This document shows positions 8,864 through 17,184 of a stretch of DNA of 64,000 nucleotides, piece after piece. This DNA is from an uncultured Granulosicoccus sp. (GTDB lineage: Bacteria; Pseudomonadota; Gammaproteobacteria; Granulosicoccales; Granulosicoccaceae). The notes beneath the pieces are model-generated. The model made no database searches and was not told the origin of the DNA. It saw only the letters and a list, made by a program, of their open reading frames with translations. Within the stretch, counting starts at the first letter, position 1, and each line of letters begins with the position of its first letter. The position numbers and the translations under genes were made by a program. Location: contig CANLXI010000027.1 of NCBI GenBank assembly GCA_947495035.1, forward strand, positions 27,094 through 91,093, read 5' to 3'.

Positions 8864-9703
8864 TCAGTCGAGCGGTTGCGCCGTCCCTGTCTCTGTCTCA
8901 TCGGAGGCAGGTGCAGCGGCGGCAATTGGTGGGGCTTCGTCCGGTACGTAATCCAGGATCGTCATGCTTGAGGGATCAAAGAGGGCAATGCCATTGGCAT
9001 AGCGGGCCTTGAAGGTGTAGAACTCGACATCCTCGGCCTGCAGCTGGCGCTTCTCCAGTGCGTTCTGTACGGCGGCGTCTGCGCCCCGTTGAACAATCGC
9101 CGGCCAGTCCAGCGCATCCTTCTGTATGGCCGCATGATGTTGTGTCAGCGGAACGTACTGGTCACTGCGTCCCTGCGGGCCGGGATAACCGTTGAGGATG
9201 TCTGCCAGAAACTGACCGAAATCGTCAGGCTCCGGGGTCAGCAACAGGGGCAAATGCAGCAGGCTTGCCGGCGGCAGGGGGCGAGGTTCCTCGTTCATGG
9301 CGAGCAATTGCTGATCGGATGTCCGGTTGTCACTGGCCGAGACGGTGTTGAAGCCGTTTTCGGCAAACACGATGGCCACGGTACGTTGCTGGTGGGTAGT
9401 GTAGAAGCCATAACCCAGTGCTGCGATCTGCAACAGAGCAATCAGAGACATGTCCAGCAACAGTTTGGGTTTGCCGGGTTTGTACAGAATCAGGGTCAGA
9501 GCCGGCCCCAGTACCAGGTCGATCATTGCGACCAGTTTCAGGCCCTGCCAGCCACCGTCGAGAAAGAACAGCTCGCCGGGAAACCAGTAGAGCAGCATGA
9601 CGATGACCAGAACGGAAAAAACCAGCAGACTCAGCGTCAGGTGAATGGCAAATGCGACACCCTTCGTCGGGCCTGTGGAGGGCCAGGGGAGAGAGCGTGT
9701 CAT
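8864..9703 (-). CDS. TfpX/TfpZ-like type IV pilin accessory membrane protein
   Basis: 279 residues from ATG 9703 (MTRSLPWPS); the frame is open to 9859 but the extension has no homologous look. An N-terminal cluster of three to four membrane helices (AIHLTLSLLVFSVLVIVMLLYWFPGELF; VAMIDLVLGPALTLILY; LLLDMSLIALLQIAALGYGFY) is followed by a periplasmic domain with QYVPLTQHHAAIQ. The phrase YWFPGELFFLDGGWQGLKLVAMIDLVLGP is characteristic of the TfpX/TfpZ family, which in other bacteria assists display or glycosylation of type IV pilins. No pilin gene is visible here, so the role is by family only. The C-terminus is Ala/Pro-rich. It converges on the barrel gene with a 6-base gap. Confidence 0.72.
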   Translation of the reverse strand: MTRSLPWPSTGPTKGVAFAIHLTLSLLVFSVLVIVMLLYWFPGELFFLDGGWQGLKLVAMIDLVLGPALTLILYKPGKPKLLLDMSLIALLQIAALGYGFYTTHQQRTVAIVFAENGFNTVSASDNRTSDQQLLAMNEEPRPLPPASLLHLPLLLTPEPDDFGQFLADILNGYPGPQGRSDQYVPLTQHHAAIQKDALDWPAIVQRGADAAVQNALEKRQLQAEDVEFYTFKARYANGIALFDPSSMTILDYVPDEAPPIAAAAPASDETETGTAQPLD

Positions 9704-9880
9704 GTGCTTGCGTCCTCGATGATGCGTTGAACCAACGCACTGCCAAGCAACGAATACGCCATCTTCATGAAACCTCGAAGCGAGTCTGATGGTCCATGCA
9801 ACGGTAGCGCCCACGATCCATACCCGGCATCCTTGCCGGATCAACCGAATGTCAGGCAACAGGAAAGACTCTCCCTATCC

Positions 9881-10927
9881 ATGAACAAGCCCAGGTCTGC
9901 ACCACGTAAACGAATCAATCTGGCCCTGCAGGGGGGAGGGTCGCATGGCGCCTTCACCTGGGGAGTACTGGATCGGATACTGGCAGATGAGCGACTGGAA
10001 ATAGCGGCTATTTCCGGCACCTCGGCGGGAGCCATGAATGCCGTGGTACTTGCCCATGGTCATGTGAACGGGGGGGCGCAACAGGCGCGTCAAAAGCTGG
10101 AAGAATTCTGGCGAGCGGTCAGCGAGGCAGCCCGTTGCAGCCCCGTTCAACGAGCCCCGCTGGACTATCTGATGGGGACCTGGTCCATGGAAAATTCCGT
10201 GGGGTATCAGGCCATGGACGCCATGACTCGCACCTTGTCGCCCTATCAGTTCAATCCACTGAACATCGATCCCCTCAAGAAGATACTGGAGTCCTGTGTC
10301 GACTTCGACTGTGTGCAGAACTGTACGGATATTCAGCTGTACATCTCGGCGACCAATGTGGAGACCGGTCGTGTCAAGGTGTTCGACAGCAACAATCTGA
10401 CAGCGGACATGGTCATGGCATCCGCCTGTCTGCCGCAACTGTCACAGGCTGTCGTCATCGACGGCGTGCCGTACTGGGACGGCGGGTACATGGGCAATCC
10501 GGTACTGTTCCCTTTTCATCACCACACGGACTCGGCGGATATCGTGGTGGTGCAGATCAATCCCATCGAGCGCAAGGGAGTTCCCAGGACGCCCATGGAG
10601 ATCCAGAACCGGGTGAGCGAAATCACTTTCAATGCCAGTCTGTTGAAGGAGCTTCGGTCGATAGAATTCGTGGATCGCCTGCTCGAGGCCGGCAAGGTGG
10701 ATGGGCATCAATATCGACGGGAGTTCATTCACATCATCGAGAATCAGGAGGCCCTGCGACCTTTGGGAGCCTCTTCCAAGCTGAATGCGGAGTGGGGTTT
10801 TCTGTGTCTGTTGCGCGATATCGGTCGGCAGAGTGCAAGCACCTGGCTGGAGCAGCACTACGATGACATCGGTCAGAGAAACACGGTGGACCTGAAGACC
10901 ATGTTCCAGGGGCAGGCGGACCGCTGA
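9881..10927 (+). CDS. Patatin-like phospholipase
   Basis: 348 residues from ATG 9881, with AGGAAAG about 13 bases upstream; the frame extends to 9767 but that would overlap the divergent promoter region. The patatin signatures are complete: oxyanion loop GGGSHG at residues 18-23, nucleophile GTSAG at 46-50 (Ser48), and the dyad Asp in YWDGGYMGNP. The enzyme is expected to hydrolyse acyl esters of phospholipids or storage lipids. No signal peptide, barrel domain or secretion signal is seen, so it is likely cytoplasmic or peripheral. It is close to bacterial RssA/YlbK-size patatins (about 300-350). Confidence 0.9.
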   Translation: MNKPRSAPRKRINLALQGGGSHGAFTWGVLDRILADERLEIAAISGTSAGAMNAVVLAHGHVNGGAQQARQKLEEFWRAVSEAARCSPVQRAPLDYLMGTWSMENSVGYQAMDAMTRTLSPYQFNPLNIDPLKKILESCVDFDCVQNCTDIQLYISATNVETGRVKVFDSNNLTADMVMASACLPQLSQAVVIDGVPYWDGGYMGNPVLFPFHHHTDSADIVVVQINPIERKGVPRTPMEIQNRVSEITFNASLLKELRSIEFVDRLLEAGKVDGHQYRREFIHIIENQEALRPLGASSKLNAEWGFLCLLRDIGRQSASTWLEQHYDDIGQRNTVDLKTMFQGQADR

Positions 10928-10939
10928 GAACGGCCATTC

Positions 10940-10975
10940 GAGACGAGGCGCCCTGATCGATCAGGGCCGAGTCTC
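10940..10975. terminator. Bidirectional hairpin between patatin gene and the argDF operon end
   Basis: Nested inverted repeat: inner GCCCTG/CAGGGC around ATCGAT and outer GAGAC/GTCTC arms. It sits exactly in the 46-base gap between convergent stop codons at 10927 and 10974, so it can serve both transcripts. Confidence 0.5.
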
Positions 10976-11585
10976 AGGCAAACAGGATGCCGGACTGCAC
11001 ACCCAGCGTGGATTCGATACGATGCAGCAGCTCGCGTTCGGCGGCTGAAATTCGTTCCCCGCCAATGCCGAGGATGCTGCCTTCCTTGGCGGCCTTGGCT
11101 ACCGCCAGTGCGATGTCGATCGTCCATTGCTTGTAGGCATGGGCCTCGCTTTCGCTGCAGCGTTCGCCAACCAGCGCCGTGGCTGCTCGACAATCCTCGA
11201 TGGCCATGGCCTGCAGTTCCTCGCGGCTGCTGATGTTGGCTGAACTGACGCGCTGCTGGGCCCGCTCACGATAATCGGCCATCTTGTTCCTGGCCTGATC
11301 CCAGTTGTCGGCCTTGCTCAACAATGCGTTGATCAACTCGCTGTCCGGATGAGTTTCGCGTGCGTGCACGGAGGCACGCATACCGGCGCTCATTTCCCTG
11401 ATTGTGCCGATGATGCCGCTGGGGGCTGCATTGCTCATGGCCGCGCCGATCATGCCCGGCATGGCGCTGAGCAGAAACCATTCGTCGTCGTTGAAGGCAT
11501 CCTTGATGGTCATGGCAGTCTCGGCTTGCGTGATGGTCATGGCAGTGTCGGCTTGCGTGCTGGTCTGTGTGCGCAAACGGTTCAC
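10974..11585 (-). CDS. Unknown protein translationally coupled to argF
   Basis: 203 residues if the GTG at 11583-11585 is used. That GTG overlaps the argF TGA as GTGA and lies just downstream of GGGAAG, so coupling is likely. In-frame ATGs lie 15 and 24 codons later (MTITQ and MTIKDAF). No signal peptide; a helical protein with a hydrophobic patch AMPGMIGAAMSNAAPSG and a C-terminal stretch with KEGSILGIGGERISAAERELL. I do not recognise the family. The last part resembles the ADG/LSxxE turn seen in TerB-like folds, but weakly. The N-terminus is a near-perfect 27-base duplication (see repeat). Third gene of argD-argF-X; an arginine-related role is not shown. Confidence 0.7.
   Translation of the reverse strand: MNRLRTQTSTQADTAMTITQAETAMTIKDAFNDDEWFLLSAMPGMIGAAMSNAAPSGIIGTIREMSAGMRASVHARETHPDSELINALLSKADNWDQARNKMADYRERAQQRVSSANISSREELQAMAIEDCRAATALVGERCSESEAHAYKQWTIDIALAVAKAAKEGSILGIGGERISAAERELLHRIESTLGVQSGILFA
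11505..11558. repeat. 27-bp direct duplication at the start of the argF-coupled gene
   Basis: Two adjacent 27-base units (11505-11531 and 11532-11558) that differ at one base. They encode the two TQA(D/E)TAMTI copies and each carries an in-frame ATG, so the duplication doubled the candidate start sites without shifting frame. Confidence 0.75.
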
Positions 11586-12487
11586 TCTTCCCGCAGCAGC
11601 AGGAACTCAAGCAGGGCCTTCTGCGCGTGCAGACGATTGCCTGCTTCCTCCCAGACCACACTCTGTGCGCCGTCGATGACCTCGGCCGAGACTTCCTCGC
11701 CACGGTGGGCCGGCAGGCAGTGCATGAACAGGGCGTCCTTCTGCGCCAGTGCCATCATGTCGGTAGTGATTTCATAACCCTCGAAAGCCGCCTCCCTGGC
11801 TTTCTGTTCGGCTTCCTGGCCCATGCTGGCCCAGACATCGGTGACGATCAGATCGGCATCCTTGCAGGCTTCGGCCGGTGAGTCGGCACGGCTGGCATGA
11901 TTGCCGGCGTTGGCCAGGATCCCGGCATCAGGCTCATAGCCGTCGGGGCAGGCGTAAGTCAGGTGAAAGCCGAGCAGGGCTGCCGTATTGAGGTAGGAGT
12001 TGCACATGTTGTTGCCGTCACCGATCCAGGCAACCCGCTTGCCGCGGATGTCGCCGCGATGATCGAGGTAGGTCTGCATGTCGGCCAGCAACTGGCAGGG
12101 ATGCAGAAGATCGGTCAAGGCGTTGATGACCGGTACGGTGGCGATCTCGGCGAAGCGTTCCAGCATGTCATGCGAGAAGGTGCGCACGGAGATGACATCG
12201 ACCATCTGCGACAGTACCCGCGCGGTATCGGCGGGCGGCTCGCCACGTCCCAGCTGCGTACCTTCGGGTGACAGATAGATGGCGTGGCCGCCCAGCTGTG
12301 TCATGCCGGCTTCGAAGGAGACACGTGTACGAGTCGAGGATTTCTCGAAGATCATGCCCAGGACGCGACGCGGCAGAGTGGCTTCACAGCTGTGGGATTC
12401 CCACTGCTTGCGCAACTCGCTGCCACGCTGGATGATGGCGCGGAATTCGTCCGCGGTCAGGTCGTTTTCTGAGAGAAAGTGTCGCAT
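11582..12487 (-). CDS. argF: Ornithine carbamoyltransferase
   Basis: 301 residues from ATG 12487 (MRHFLSENDLT, the usual start of gammaproteobacterial ArgF), 13 bases after the argD stop; an upstream ATG at 12529 inside argD would add 14 residues. It condenses carbamoyl phosphate with ornithine to give citrulline in arginine synthesis, as a cytoplasmic trimer. Carbamoyl-phosphate residues are present (SSTRTR), with HPCQ and the ornithine-loop/catalytic HCLPAHRGEEV. It is co-transcribed with argD upstream and coupled to an unknown gene downstream. The pairing of argD with argF gives two consecutive parts of the pathway in one operon. Confidence 0.97.
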   Translation of the reverse strand: MRHFLSENDLTADEFRAIIQRGSELRKQWESHSCEATLPRRVLGMIFEKSSTRTRVSFEAGMTQLGGHAIYLSPEGTQLGRGEPPADTARVLSQMVDVISVRTFSHDMLERFAEIATVPVINALTDLLHPCQLLADMQTYLDHRGDIRGKRVAWIGDGNNMCNSYLNTAALLGFHLTYACPDGYEPDAGILANAGNHASRADSPAEACKDADLIVTDVWASMGQEAEQKAREAAFEGYEITTDMMALAQKDALFMHCLPAHRGEEVSAEVIDGAQSVVWEEAGNRLHAQKALLEFLLLREE

Positions 12488-12500
12488 GTCGTTGGGGTGT

Positions 12501-13712
12501 TCAGGCGTGGGCAGCGGCGTCGCTGCCATCAGGCAGGTCGGATTGTTGCAGAAAGTCGATGATCAGATCGCTGATGCGTCGCACCAGTTCATCGGCTTCG
12601 GCGTCGGAGAGGATATAGGGCGGGAGCAGGCGAATGACATTGCCGGCGGTGACGTTCAACAGAATGCCGGCCTCCAGCGCCTTGCCGACCAGTTCGGCGC
12701 AGGGAACATCCAGTTCGATGCCAAGCATCATGCCTCGACCACGGATGTCGCGAATACCGGGTTGGTTGTGCAGGCTGTTGCTGAAGCCGTCGAGAATGCG
12801 TGTCCCCAGTTCGCCGGCACGGGCCACCAGATGCCGCGTTTCCATTTGCTGAATGACAGTCAGTCCTGCGCGGCAGGCAATGGGATTGCCACCGAAGGTG
12901 GTGCCATGACTGCCTGGCTGGATCAGCTCGGCTGCGGTGCCGTGGGCCAGACAGGCACCGATGGGCATGCCGTTGCCCAGCGCCTTGGCAACGGCAACGA
13001 GATCGGGCTGGATCGCTTCCGCCTGGAAGGCAAACCAGTGACCGGTACGGCCCATGCCGGACTGGATCTCGTCGCAGATGAGCAGCCAGTCGTGCTCGTC
13101 GCACACTCTGCGCAGCGCTTGCAGATAGCCTTCATCCGGGATGTTGACACCGCCTTCGCCCTGAATCGGCTCCACCATGATGGCCACGATATCGTCACGA
13201 CTTGCCGCTGCCGCCTTGATGGCGTCGATATCATTGAATGGCACGACCTCGAAGCCTTCTACCATGGGGCCGAAGCCGGCCTTGATCTTCTGGTTGCCCG
13301 TGGCCGAGATGGTGGCGATGGTGCGACCATGAAACGCCGTGTCCATGACCAGGATGGTCGGTGTCTCAATGCCCTTGGCATGGCCATGCAAACGTGCAAT
13401 CTTGATGCAGGCCTCGTTGGCCTCGGCGCCGGAGTTGCAGAAGAAGGCCTTGTCCATGCCGGCTATGCGACACAGTTCTGTTCCCAGAGCCTCCTGTTGG
13501 GGGATGTGGTACAGATTGCTGACATGCATCAGTTCGCGCGCCTGCTCGGCGATGGCTTCGCTGATGGCGGGATCGGCATGACCCAGCGCGCACACGGCAA
13601 TGCCACCCAGGGCGTCCAGGTACTCACGTCCCTGATCATCCCACAGGCGAGCACCTTCACCGCGTTGCATGGTGACAGGCAGGCGACCGTAAGCGGCCAT
13701 CAGTGAAGCCAT
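12501..13712 (-). CDS. argD: Acetylornithine aminotransferase
   Basis: 403 residues, the usual length. A class-III PLP aminotransferase that converts N-acetylglutamate semialdehyde to N-acetylornithine with glutamate as amino donor. Seen directly: GGIAVCALGHADP near the N-terminus, phosphate-binding NSGAEANEACIKIAR, PLP-ring Asp in LLICDEIQSGMGRTG, the Schiff-base Lys in VAVAKALGNGMPIGA, and HGTTFGGNPIACRAG. The same enzyme often also serves succinyl-DAP transamination in lysine synthesis. First gene of a minus-strand operon with argF; its promoter must lie in the 336-base gap shared with the superoxide dismutase gene. Confidence 0.96.
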   Translation of the reverse strand: MASLMAAYGRLPVTMQRGEGARLWDDQGREYLDALGGIAVCALGHADPAISEAIAEQARELMHVSNLYHIPQQEALGTELCRIAGMDKAFFCNSGAEANEACIKIARLHGHAKGIETPTILVMDTAFHGRTIATISATGNQKIKAGFGPMVEGFEVVPFNDIDAIKAAAASRDDIVAIMVEPIQGEGGVNIPDEGYLQALRRVCDEHDWLLICDEIQSGMGRTGHWFAFQAEAIQPDLVAVAKALGNGMPIGACLAHGTAAELIQPGSHGTTFGGNPIACRAGLTVIQQMETRHLVARAGELGTRILDGFSNSLHNQPGIRDIRGRGMMLGIELDVPCAELVGKALEAGILLNVTAGNVIRLLPPYILSDAEADELVRRISDLIIDFLQQSDLPDGSDAAAHA

Positions 13713-14048
13713 TGGAAAAAGCCTTTGGTTATTATGGGAAACAGGCGCTTGATACTATTACAGTTGCGGCCGCAGTCCAACCCATCAGGGCTTGTTGAGG
13801 CCCTTGAAATGGCGGGGCGATGAGTCTGATCGATACAGAATATGCTTTCGTCGGTCCCCACGCTTGCCAAGGCGGAAACTCCGGTGAGACCATATGCGGG
13901 TCATTACCGCTGTATTTGCGCCCGGGAGATGCCGATTTACACCAGACTGCCACCTGCGGCTGTGTCTTGGTATGCTCTCGGTCACCAGTAGAGCCGACGC
14001 GCAGCGTGGCGGCGGCAGTCTTATCGGTCAACCCTTCAGGAGATTTAC
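13713..14048. other. 336-base divergent intergenic region (argD / superoxide dismutase)
   Basis: No supported gene. It must hold the promoters of both neighbours. On the plus strand an extended -10-like TGGTATGCT lies at 13968-13976, and AGGAGA at 14039-14044 is the dismutase ribosome-binding site. Short open frames here lack coding character or run out of frame into the dismutase. Confidence 0.5.
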
Positions 14049-14654
14049 ATGTCCTTTTCATTTCCAGACCTGCCTTACGACTTCACGGCTCTCGAGCCAC
14101 ATGTGGATGCCCAGACCATGGAAATCCATTATGACCGGCATCACCGCACTTACTTCAACAATTTCACGGGCGCAGTCGACGACACGCCCATGGCTGACAA
14201 GTCCCTGGAAGAAGTCATGGGCATGGTGGACGCCAGCACATCGCCTGCAGTCCGCAACAACGGTGGTGGTTACTACAACCACATCCTGTACTGGAACTCC
14301 ATGTGCAACGGCGGCAGTGCTCCCAGCAGCGAGCTGTCCTCTGCCATCGACTCGGCCTTCGGATCCATGGATGAGCTGAAATCCGGTCTGAAGCAGGCCG
14401 GTATCGGTCGTTTCGGTTCCGGTTTTGCCTGGCTGATCGTCAAGGACGGCAAACTGGAGATCACCTCCACTCCCAATCAGGACAACCCGCTGATGCAGGT
14501 GGCCGAGAAGCAGGGTACGCCCATTCTGGCGCTGGACGTGTGGGAGCATGCCTACTACCTGAAGTACCAGAACAAGCGTCCTGATTACATCGACGGTTGG
14601 CTGGAAGTGGTCGACTGGGCGAAGACCTCCGAGCGTTTCGCAGCAGCCAGCTGA
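14049..14654 (+). CDS. Superoxide dismutase, Fe/Mn family with Mn-type signature
   Basis: 201 residues, preceded by AGGAGA 4 bases before the ATG. It converts superoxide to peroxide and oxygen in the cytoplasm. The four metal ligands are evident: His in LEPHVDAQTMEIHYDRHH, His in GGGYYNHILYW, and Asp and His in LALDVWEHAYY. In typical Fe enzymes the outer-sphere Gln is in the AAQVWNH segment; here that segment is GGGYYNH, with Gly at that place, and a Gln occurs in PNQDNPLM, the position used by Mn enzymes. This points to Mn or cambialistic use although many annotations would say SodB. Metal choice is inference from these positions. Confidence 0.93.
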   Translation: MSFSFPDLPYDFTALEPHVDAQTMEIHYDRHHRTYFNNFTGAVDDTPMADKSLEEVMGMVDASTSPAVRNNGGGYYNHILYWNSMCNGGSAPSSELSSAIDSAFGSMDELKSGLKQAGIGRFGSGFAWLIVKDGKLEITSTPNQDNPLMQVAEKQGTPILALDVWEHAYYLKYQNKRPDYIDGWLEVVDWAKTSERFAAAS

Positions 14655-14894
14655 TCATTCGGCTTCGCTGTTGCCTGCCGGGTCGGCATTGACCGACCTG
14701 GCGGGTTCTGTCCCTGTATCACCCTGCCGACCTCGACTTTTCACGGAAAAAGTCCTTGCAGTCCCTTGTCGGGCTCTTGCAGTTCTGTCGGTGATTCCCC
14801 ACATTACGATTCATTCCGGTGTACCTGCCAGGCGGCGGGCGTACACTGTCGTGTCTGTCCATGAATTCGTATCTGACCGTGAGCAAGCAGCACC

Positions 14895-15233
14895 ATGAGT
14901 GATCAAGCGTCCGACGTCCGTACCCGTATCGAGCAGCAGATTGCCGAGAACCCGGTGATCCTGTACATGAAAGGCACACCGCAGTTGCCCATGTGCGGTT
15001 TTTCCATGCGTACCGTGGAAGCGCTGAAGCAATGCAACAAGGAATTTGCATTCGTCAACATCATTGCCGACCCCGCCATTCGCGAAACCCTGCCTCAGGT
15101 GTCCGACTGGCCCACCTTCCCGCAGCTCTACATCGAACAGGAACTGGTCGGTGGCTGCGATATCGTCATGGAGCTGGCAGAAAGTGGTGAGCTGCAGAAG
15201 ATGATCGACAAGGCGGCCCGACCTTCAGACTGA
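14895..15233 (+). CDS. grxD: Monothiol glutaredoxin, Grx4 family
   Basis: 112 residues. The family signature is complete: VILYMKGTPQLPMCGFS with the single active Cys in CGFS, then WPTFPQLYIEQELVGGCDIV, which binds glutathione. Grx4-type proteins bind a bridging [2Fe-2S] cluster with glutathione and often partner with BolA in iron-sulphur delivery. It follows the dismutase gene by 240 bases on the same strand, so it probably has its own promoter. An oxidative-stress or iron link with the dismutase is plausible from proximity only. Confidence 0.95.
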   Translation: MSDQASDVRTRIEQQIAENPVILYMKGTPQLPMCGFSMRTVEALKQCNKEFAFVNIIADPAIRETLPQVSDWPTFPQLYIEQELVGGCDIVMELAESGELQKMIDKAARPSD

Positions 15234-15247
15234 AGCGTTCGAGAACA

Positions 15248-15279
15248 TGCCGGGCAGGCTGATTGTCCTGCATCCGGCA
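15248..15279. terminator. Bidirectional hairpin between grxD and arfB
   Basis: Stem of TGCCGG plus GCAGG paired with CCTGC and CCGGCA (two-base bulge), loop of eight bases. It lies in the 56-base gap between the convergent stops at 15233 and 15290. Confidence 0.5.
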
Positions 15280-15289
15280 GTTCCTCATC

Positions 15290-15706
15290 TCAATCGAAAT
15301 CGACCTTGCCGCGTCCGGCCTTGAGCCGTGAGTGGCGGGTCTTGTGCTCCAGGCGTCGCTTCACCGAACTGCGTGTCGGTCGGGTTGGTCGACGCTTCTG
15401 CGGCACATGCACCCCCAGCCGAATCAGTTCGGCCAATCGTTCGAGAGCATCGGCATGATTCTGTTCCTGCCGACGGTGCTGTTGCGCCTTGATCACGATC
15501 ACCCCATCCTTGGTCAGTCGCTTGTCCTTGATGTTCATCAGGCGCTGCTTGATGTGATCCGGCAGGCTCGAGGCGCTGATATCGAATCGCAAGTGCACCG
15601 CAGATGCCACCTTGTTGACATTCTGGCCACCTGCTCCCTGTGAACGGATGGCCTGCCACTCGATTTCCTCGAGTGGTATGGACAAGGTGTCATTGATCTT
15701 CAGCAC
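15290..15706 (-). CDS. arfB: Alternative ribosome-rescue peptidyl-tRNA hydrolase ArfB (YaeJ)
   Basis: 138 residues. A release-factor-like GGQ protein that enters stalled ribosomes lacking a stop codon and hydrolyses the peptidyl-tRNA. The catalytic loop reads RSQGAGGQNVNKVASAV. The C-terminal tail is strongly basic (QKRRPTRPTRSSVKRRLEHKTRHSRLKAGRGKVDFD), as required to occupy the empty mRNA channel. Length matches the family (about 140), and the absence of codon-recognition domains separates it from RF1/RF2. It starts 15 bases after the RNase T stop codon, so the two are likely co-transcribed. Confidence 0.93.
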   Translation of the reverse strand: MLKINDTLSIPLEEIEWQAIRSQGAGGQNVNKVASAVHLRFDISASSLPDHIKQRLMNIKDKRLTKDGVIVIKAQQHRRQEQNHADALERLAELIRLGVHVPQKRRPTRPTRSSVKRRLEHKTRHSRLKAGRGKVDFD

Positions 15707-15721
15707 GGTTCCAGCGGGTCC

Positions 15722-16393
15722 TCAGCGGGGCACGTAGGACCCATCCGCGATGGGTGCGTCGATGCCTGCATGCAGTTCTTCCCAGCGATTCACCACCGAG
15801 CAGAACAGATCGGCGGTCATGCGTGTGTCGTAAATGGCGGAGTGTGCCTCCGAGGTGTCCCATTCCATCCCTGCCGCCACGGCGGAGCGTGCCAGTACAG
15901 TCTGCCCGTAGGCCAGGCCGCACAGGGATACCGTGTCGAAACAGCTGAAGGGATGAAACGGGTTCTTCTTGATGCCACAGCGATCGGCGGCAGCATTGAC
16001 GAACTTGAGGTCGAAAAAGGCGTTGTGCCCCACGAGGATGGCACGTGTGCAGTTGGCCGCCGATACCGCATCGCGCACCGGGTTGAAGATGTGCGCAAGA
16101 GCTTCACGCTCTTCGCGGGCGGCCCGCAGCGGGTGGTAGGGGTCGATGCCGTTGATCTCCAGTGATTTGGGTTCGATGTTGCTGCCGTCGAACGGGACGA
16201 CGTGGGTGGTGTAGCTCTTGACCGGGCGAAGCTTGCCCTGATCGTCCACGTCCAGCAGAACGGCGGCAATTTCCAGCAGGGCATCATTGCGCTCGTTGAA
16301 GCCCCCGGTTTCGACATCCACGACGACGGGTAGATAGCCTCTGAAACGTTCACTGAGGGAATAGGCTTTTCCGGGTTGATACATATACGCCAA
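15722..16393 (-). CDS. rnt: Ribonuclease T
   Basis: 223 residues. A DEDD-family 3'-5' exoribonuclease that trims tRNA and other stable RNA 3' ends. Motif I is VVVDVETGGFNERNDALLEIAA, motif II is ILVGHNAFFDLKFVNAA, and motif III is SAIYDTRMTADLFCSVV, giving the four acidic metal ligands plus the His. The N-terminal SLSERFRGYLPVVV is typical of RNase T. It is the upstream member of a two-gene rnt-arfB unit, which combines RNA turnover with ribosome rescue. Upstream, 112 bases separate it from a divergent membrane-protein gene. Confidence 0.95.
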   Translation of the reverse strand: MAYMYQPGKAYSLSERFRGYLPVVVDVETGGFNERNDALLEIAAVLLDVDDQGKLRPVKSYTTHVVPFDGSNIEPKSLEINGIDPYHPLRAAREEREALAHIFNPVRDAVSAANCTRAILVGHNAFFDLKFVNAAADRCGIKKNPFHPFSCFDTVSLCGLAYGQTVLARSAVAAGMEWDTSEAHSAIYDTRMTADLFCSVVNRWEELHAGIDAPIADGSYVPR

Positions 16394-16505
16394 GCGCTCC
16401 TGAGCGGTGCGGATTAAAGGATAGGGAGGTTAACTTAGCGGAGAATCATACACGCCGGTGTAGTGATACCATCGAACCTTTCCCGAATACGCGACGTTCT
16501 GCACT

Positions 16506-17099
16506 GTGCGTAACCTGCTTCAGCAGTATTTCAACATTGCGTTTCTCATGGGCAAGCCGCAAGACTTGCCGCCTGGCCGTGAGCAGATGCAGATAGGGAC
16601 TGGACTGGCGCTGGTCAGTTACGTCATGGCCGTGGCTGTGCCATTCGGTGTGGAGCGGGCGTTTCTGCAGGCTGTGATCGATCTGGGCTGCACCGGAGTT
16701 GCAATCTGGATAGCCTTGAGTATCGTCGGTCGCACGGCCCGCTTCGAGCAGGCGTTTGGTGGTCTGTGCGGGGCATCCACCTTCATCAACCTTGCAGCCC
16801 TGCCGCTGTTCGCCTTGCGCCCCGATGCCACGGGTGCGGCCATGGCAACGAGTACGGTGGCCGATTTCGTGTTGCTGGTCTGGGGGCTGTCACTGATGGC
16901 GCATGTCATCAGGCATACCTTCGAGGTCAGGATGTTCGTGAGCGTCGTGATGTCGGTGGCATTCTTCATCGTGCTGTCGGCCGTGGTGGCCTCGATCTGG
17001 CCGGTACCCGAGCTGAGCACGGACAGGGAGAAGATCTCGCTGCCGAGTGGCCCGGATGTACGGCCAATGACCTTGGCGTCTGGCTTCGCAGGAGTCTGA
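16506..17099 (+). CDS. Multi-pass membrane protein, unknown function
   Basis: 197 residues from a GTG at 16506. Four to five hydrophobic helices are visible: residues about 29-50 (TGLALVSYVMAVAVPFG), 53-72, 85-103, 110-132 (TSTVADFVLLVWGLSLMAHV) and 141-163 (MFVSVVMSVAFFIVLSAVVAS), then a short polar tail. The size and helix pattern resemble YIP1/Yip1-like domain proteins, but no diagnostic motif is present, so I leave it unassigned. It is divergent from rnt and 85 bases upstream of the kinase gene on the same strand; co-transcription is possible. Confidence 0.7.
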   Translation: MRNLLQQYFNIAFLMGKPQDLPPGREQMQIGTGLALVSYVMAVAVPFGVERAFLQAVIDLGCTGVAIWIALSIVGRTARFEQAFGGLCGASTFINLAALPLFALRPDATGAAMATSTVADFVLLVWGLSLMAHVIRHTFEVRMFVSVVMSVAFFIVLSAVVASIWPVPELSTDREKISLPSGPDVRPMTLASGFAGV

Positions 17100-17184
17100 G
17101 GTAATGAGAGGCTTGTTCGATACTGATGCGAGAATGATATGATCCGCGATTCGTTCGTCGTGCCAAAGGTTTACAACGTCACCC

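Noticed and set aside
12279..13706. A 475-codon plus-strand frame opposite argD/argF
   Set aside because: It mirrors the two arginine genes; no ribosome-binding site and no family resemblance.
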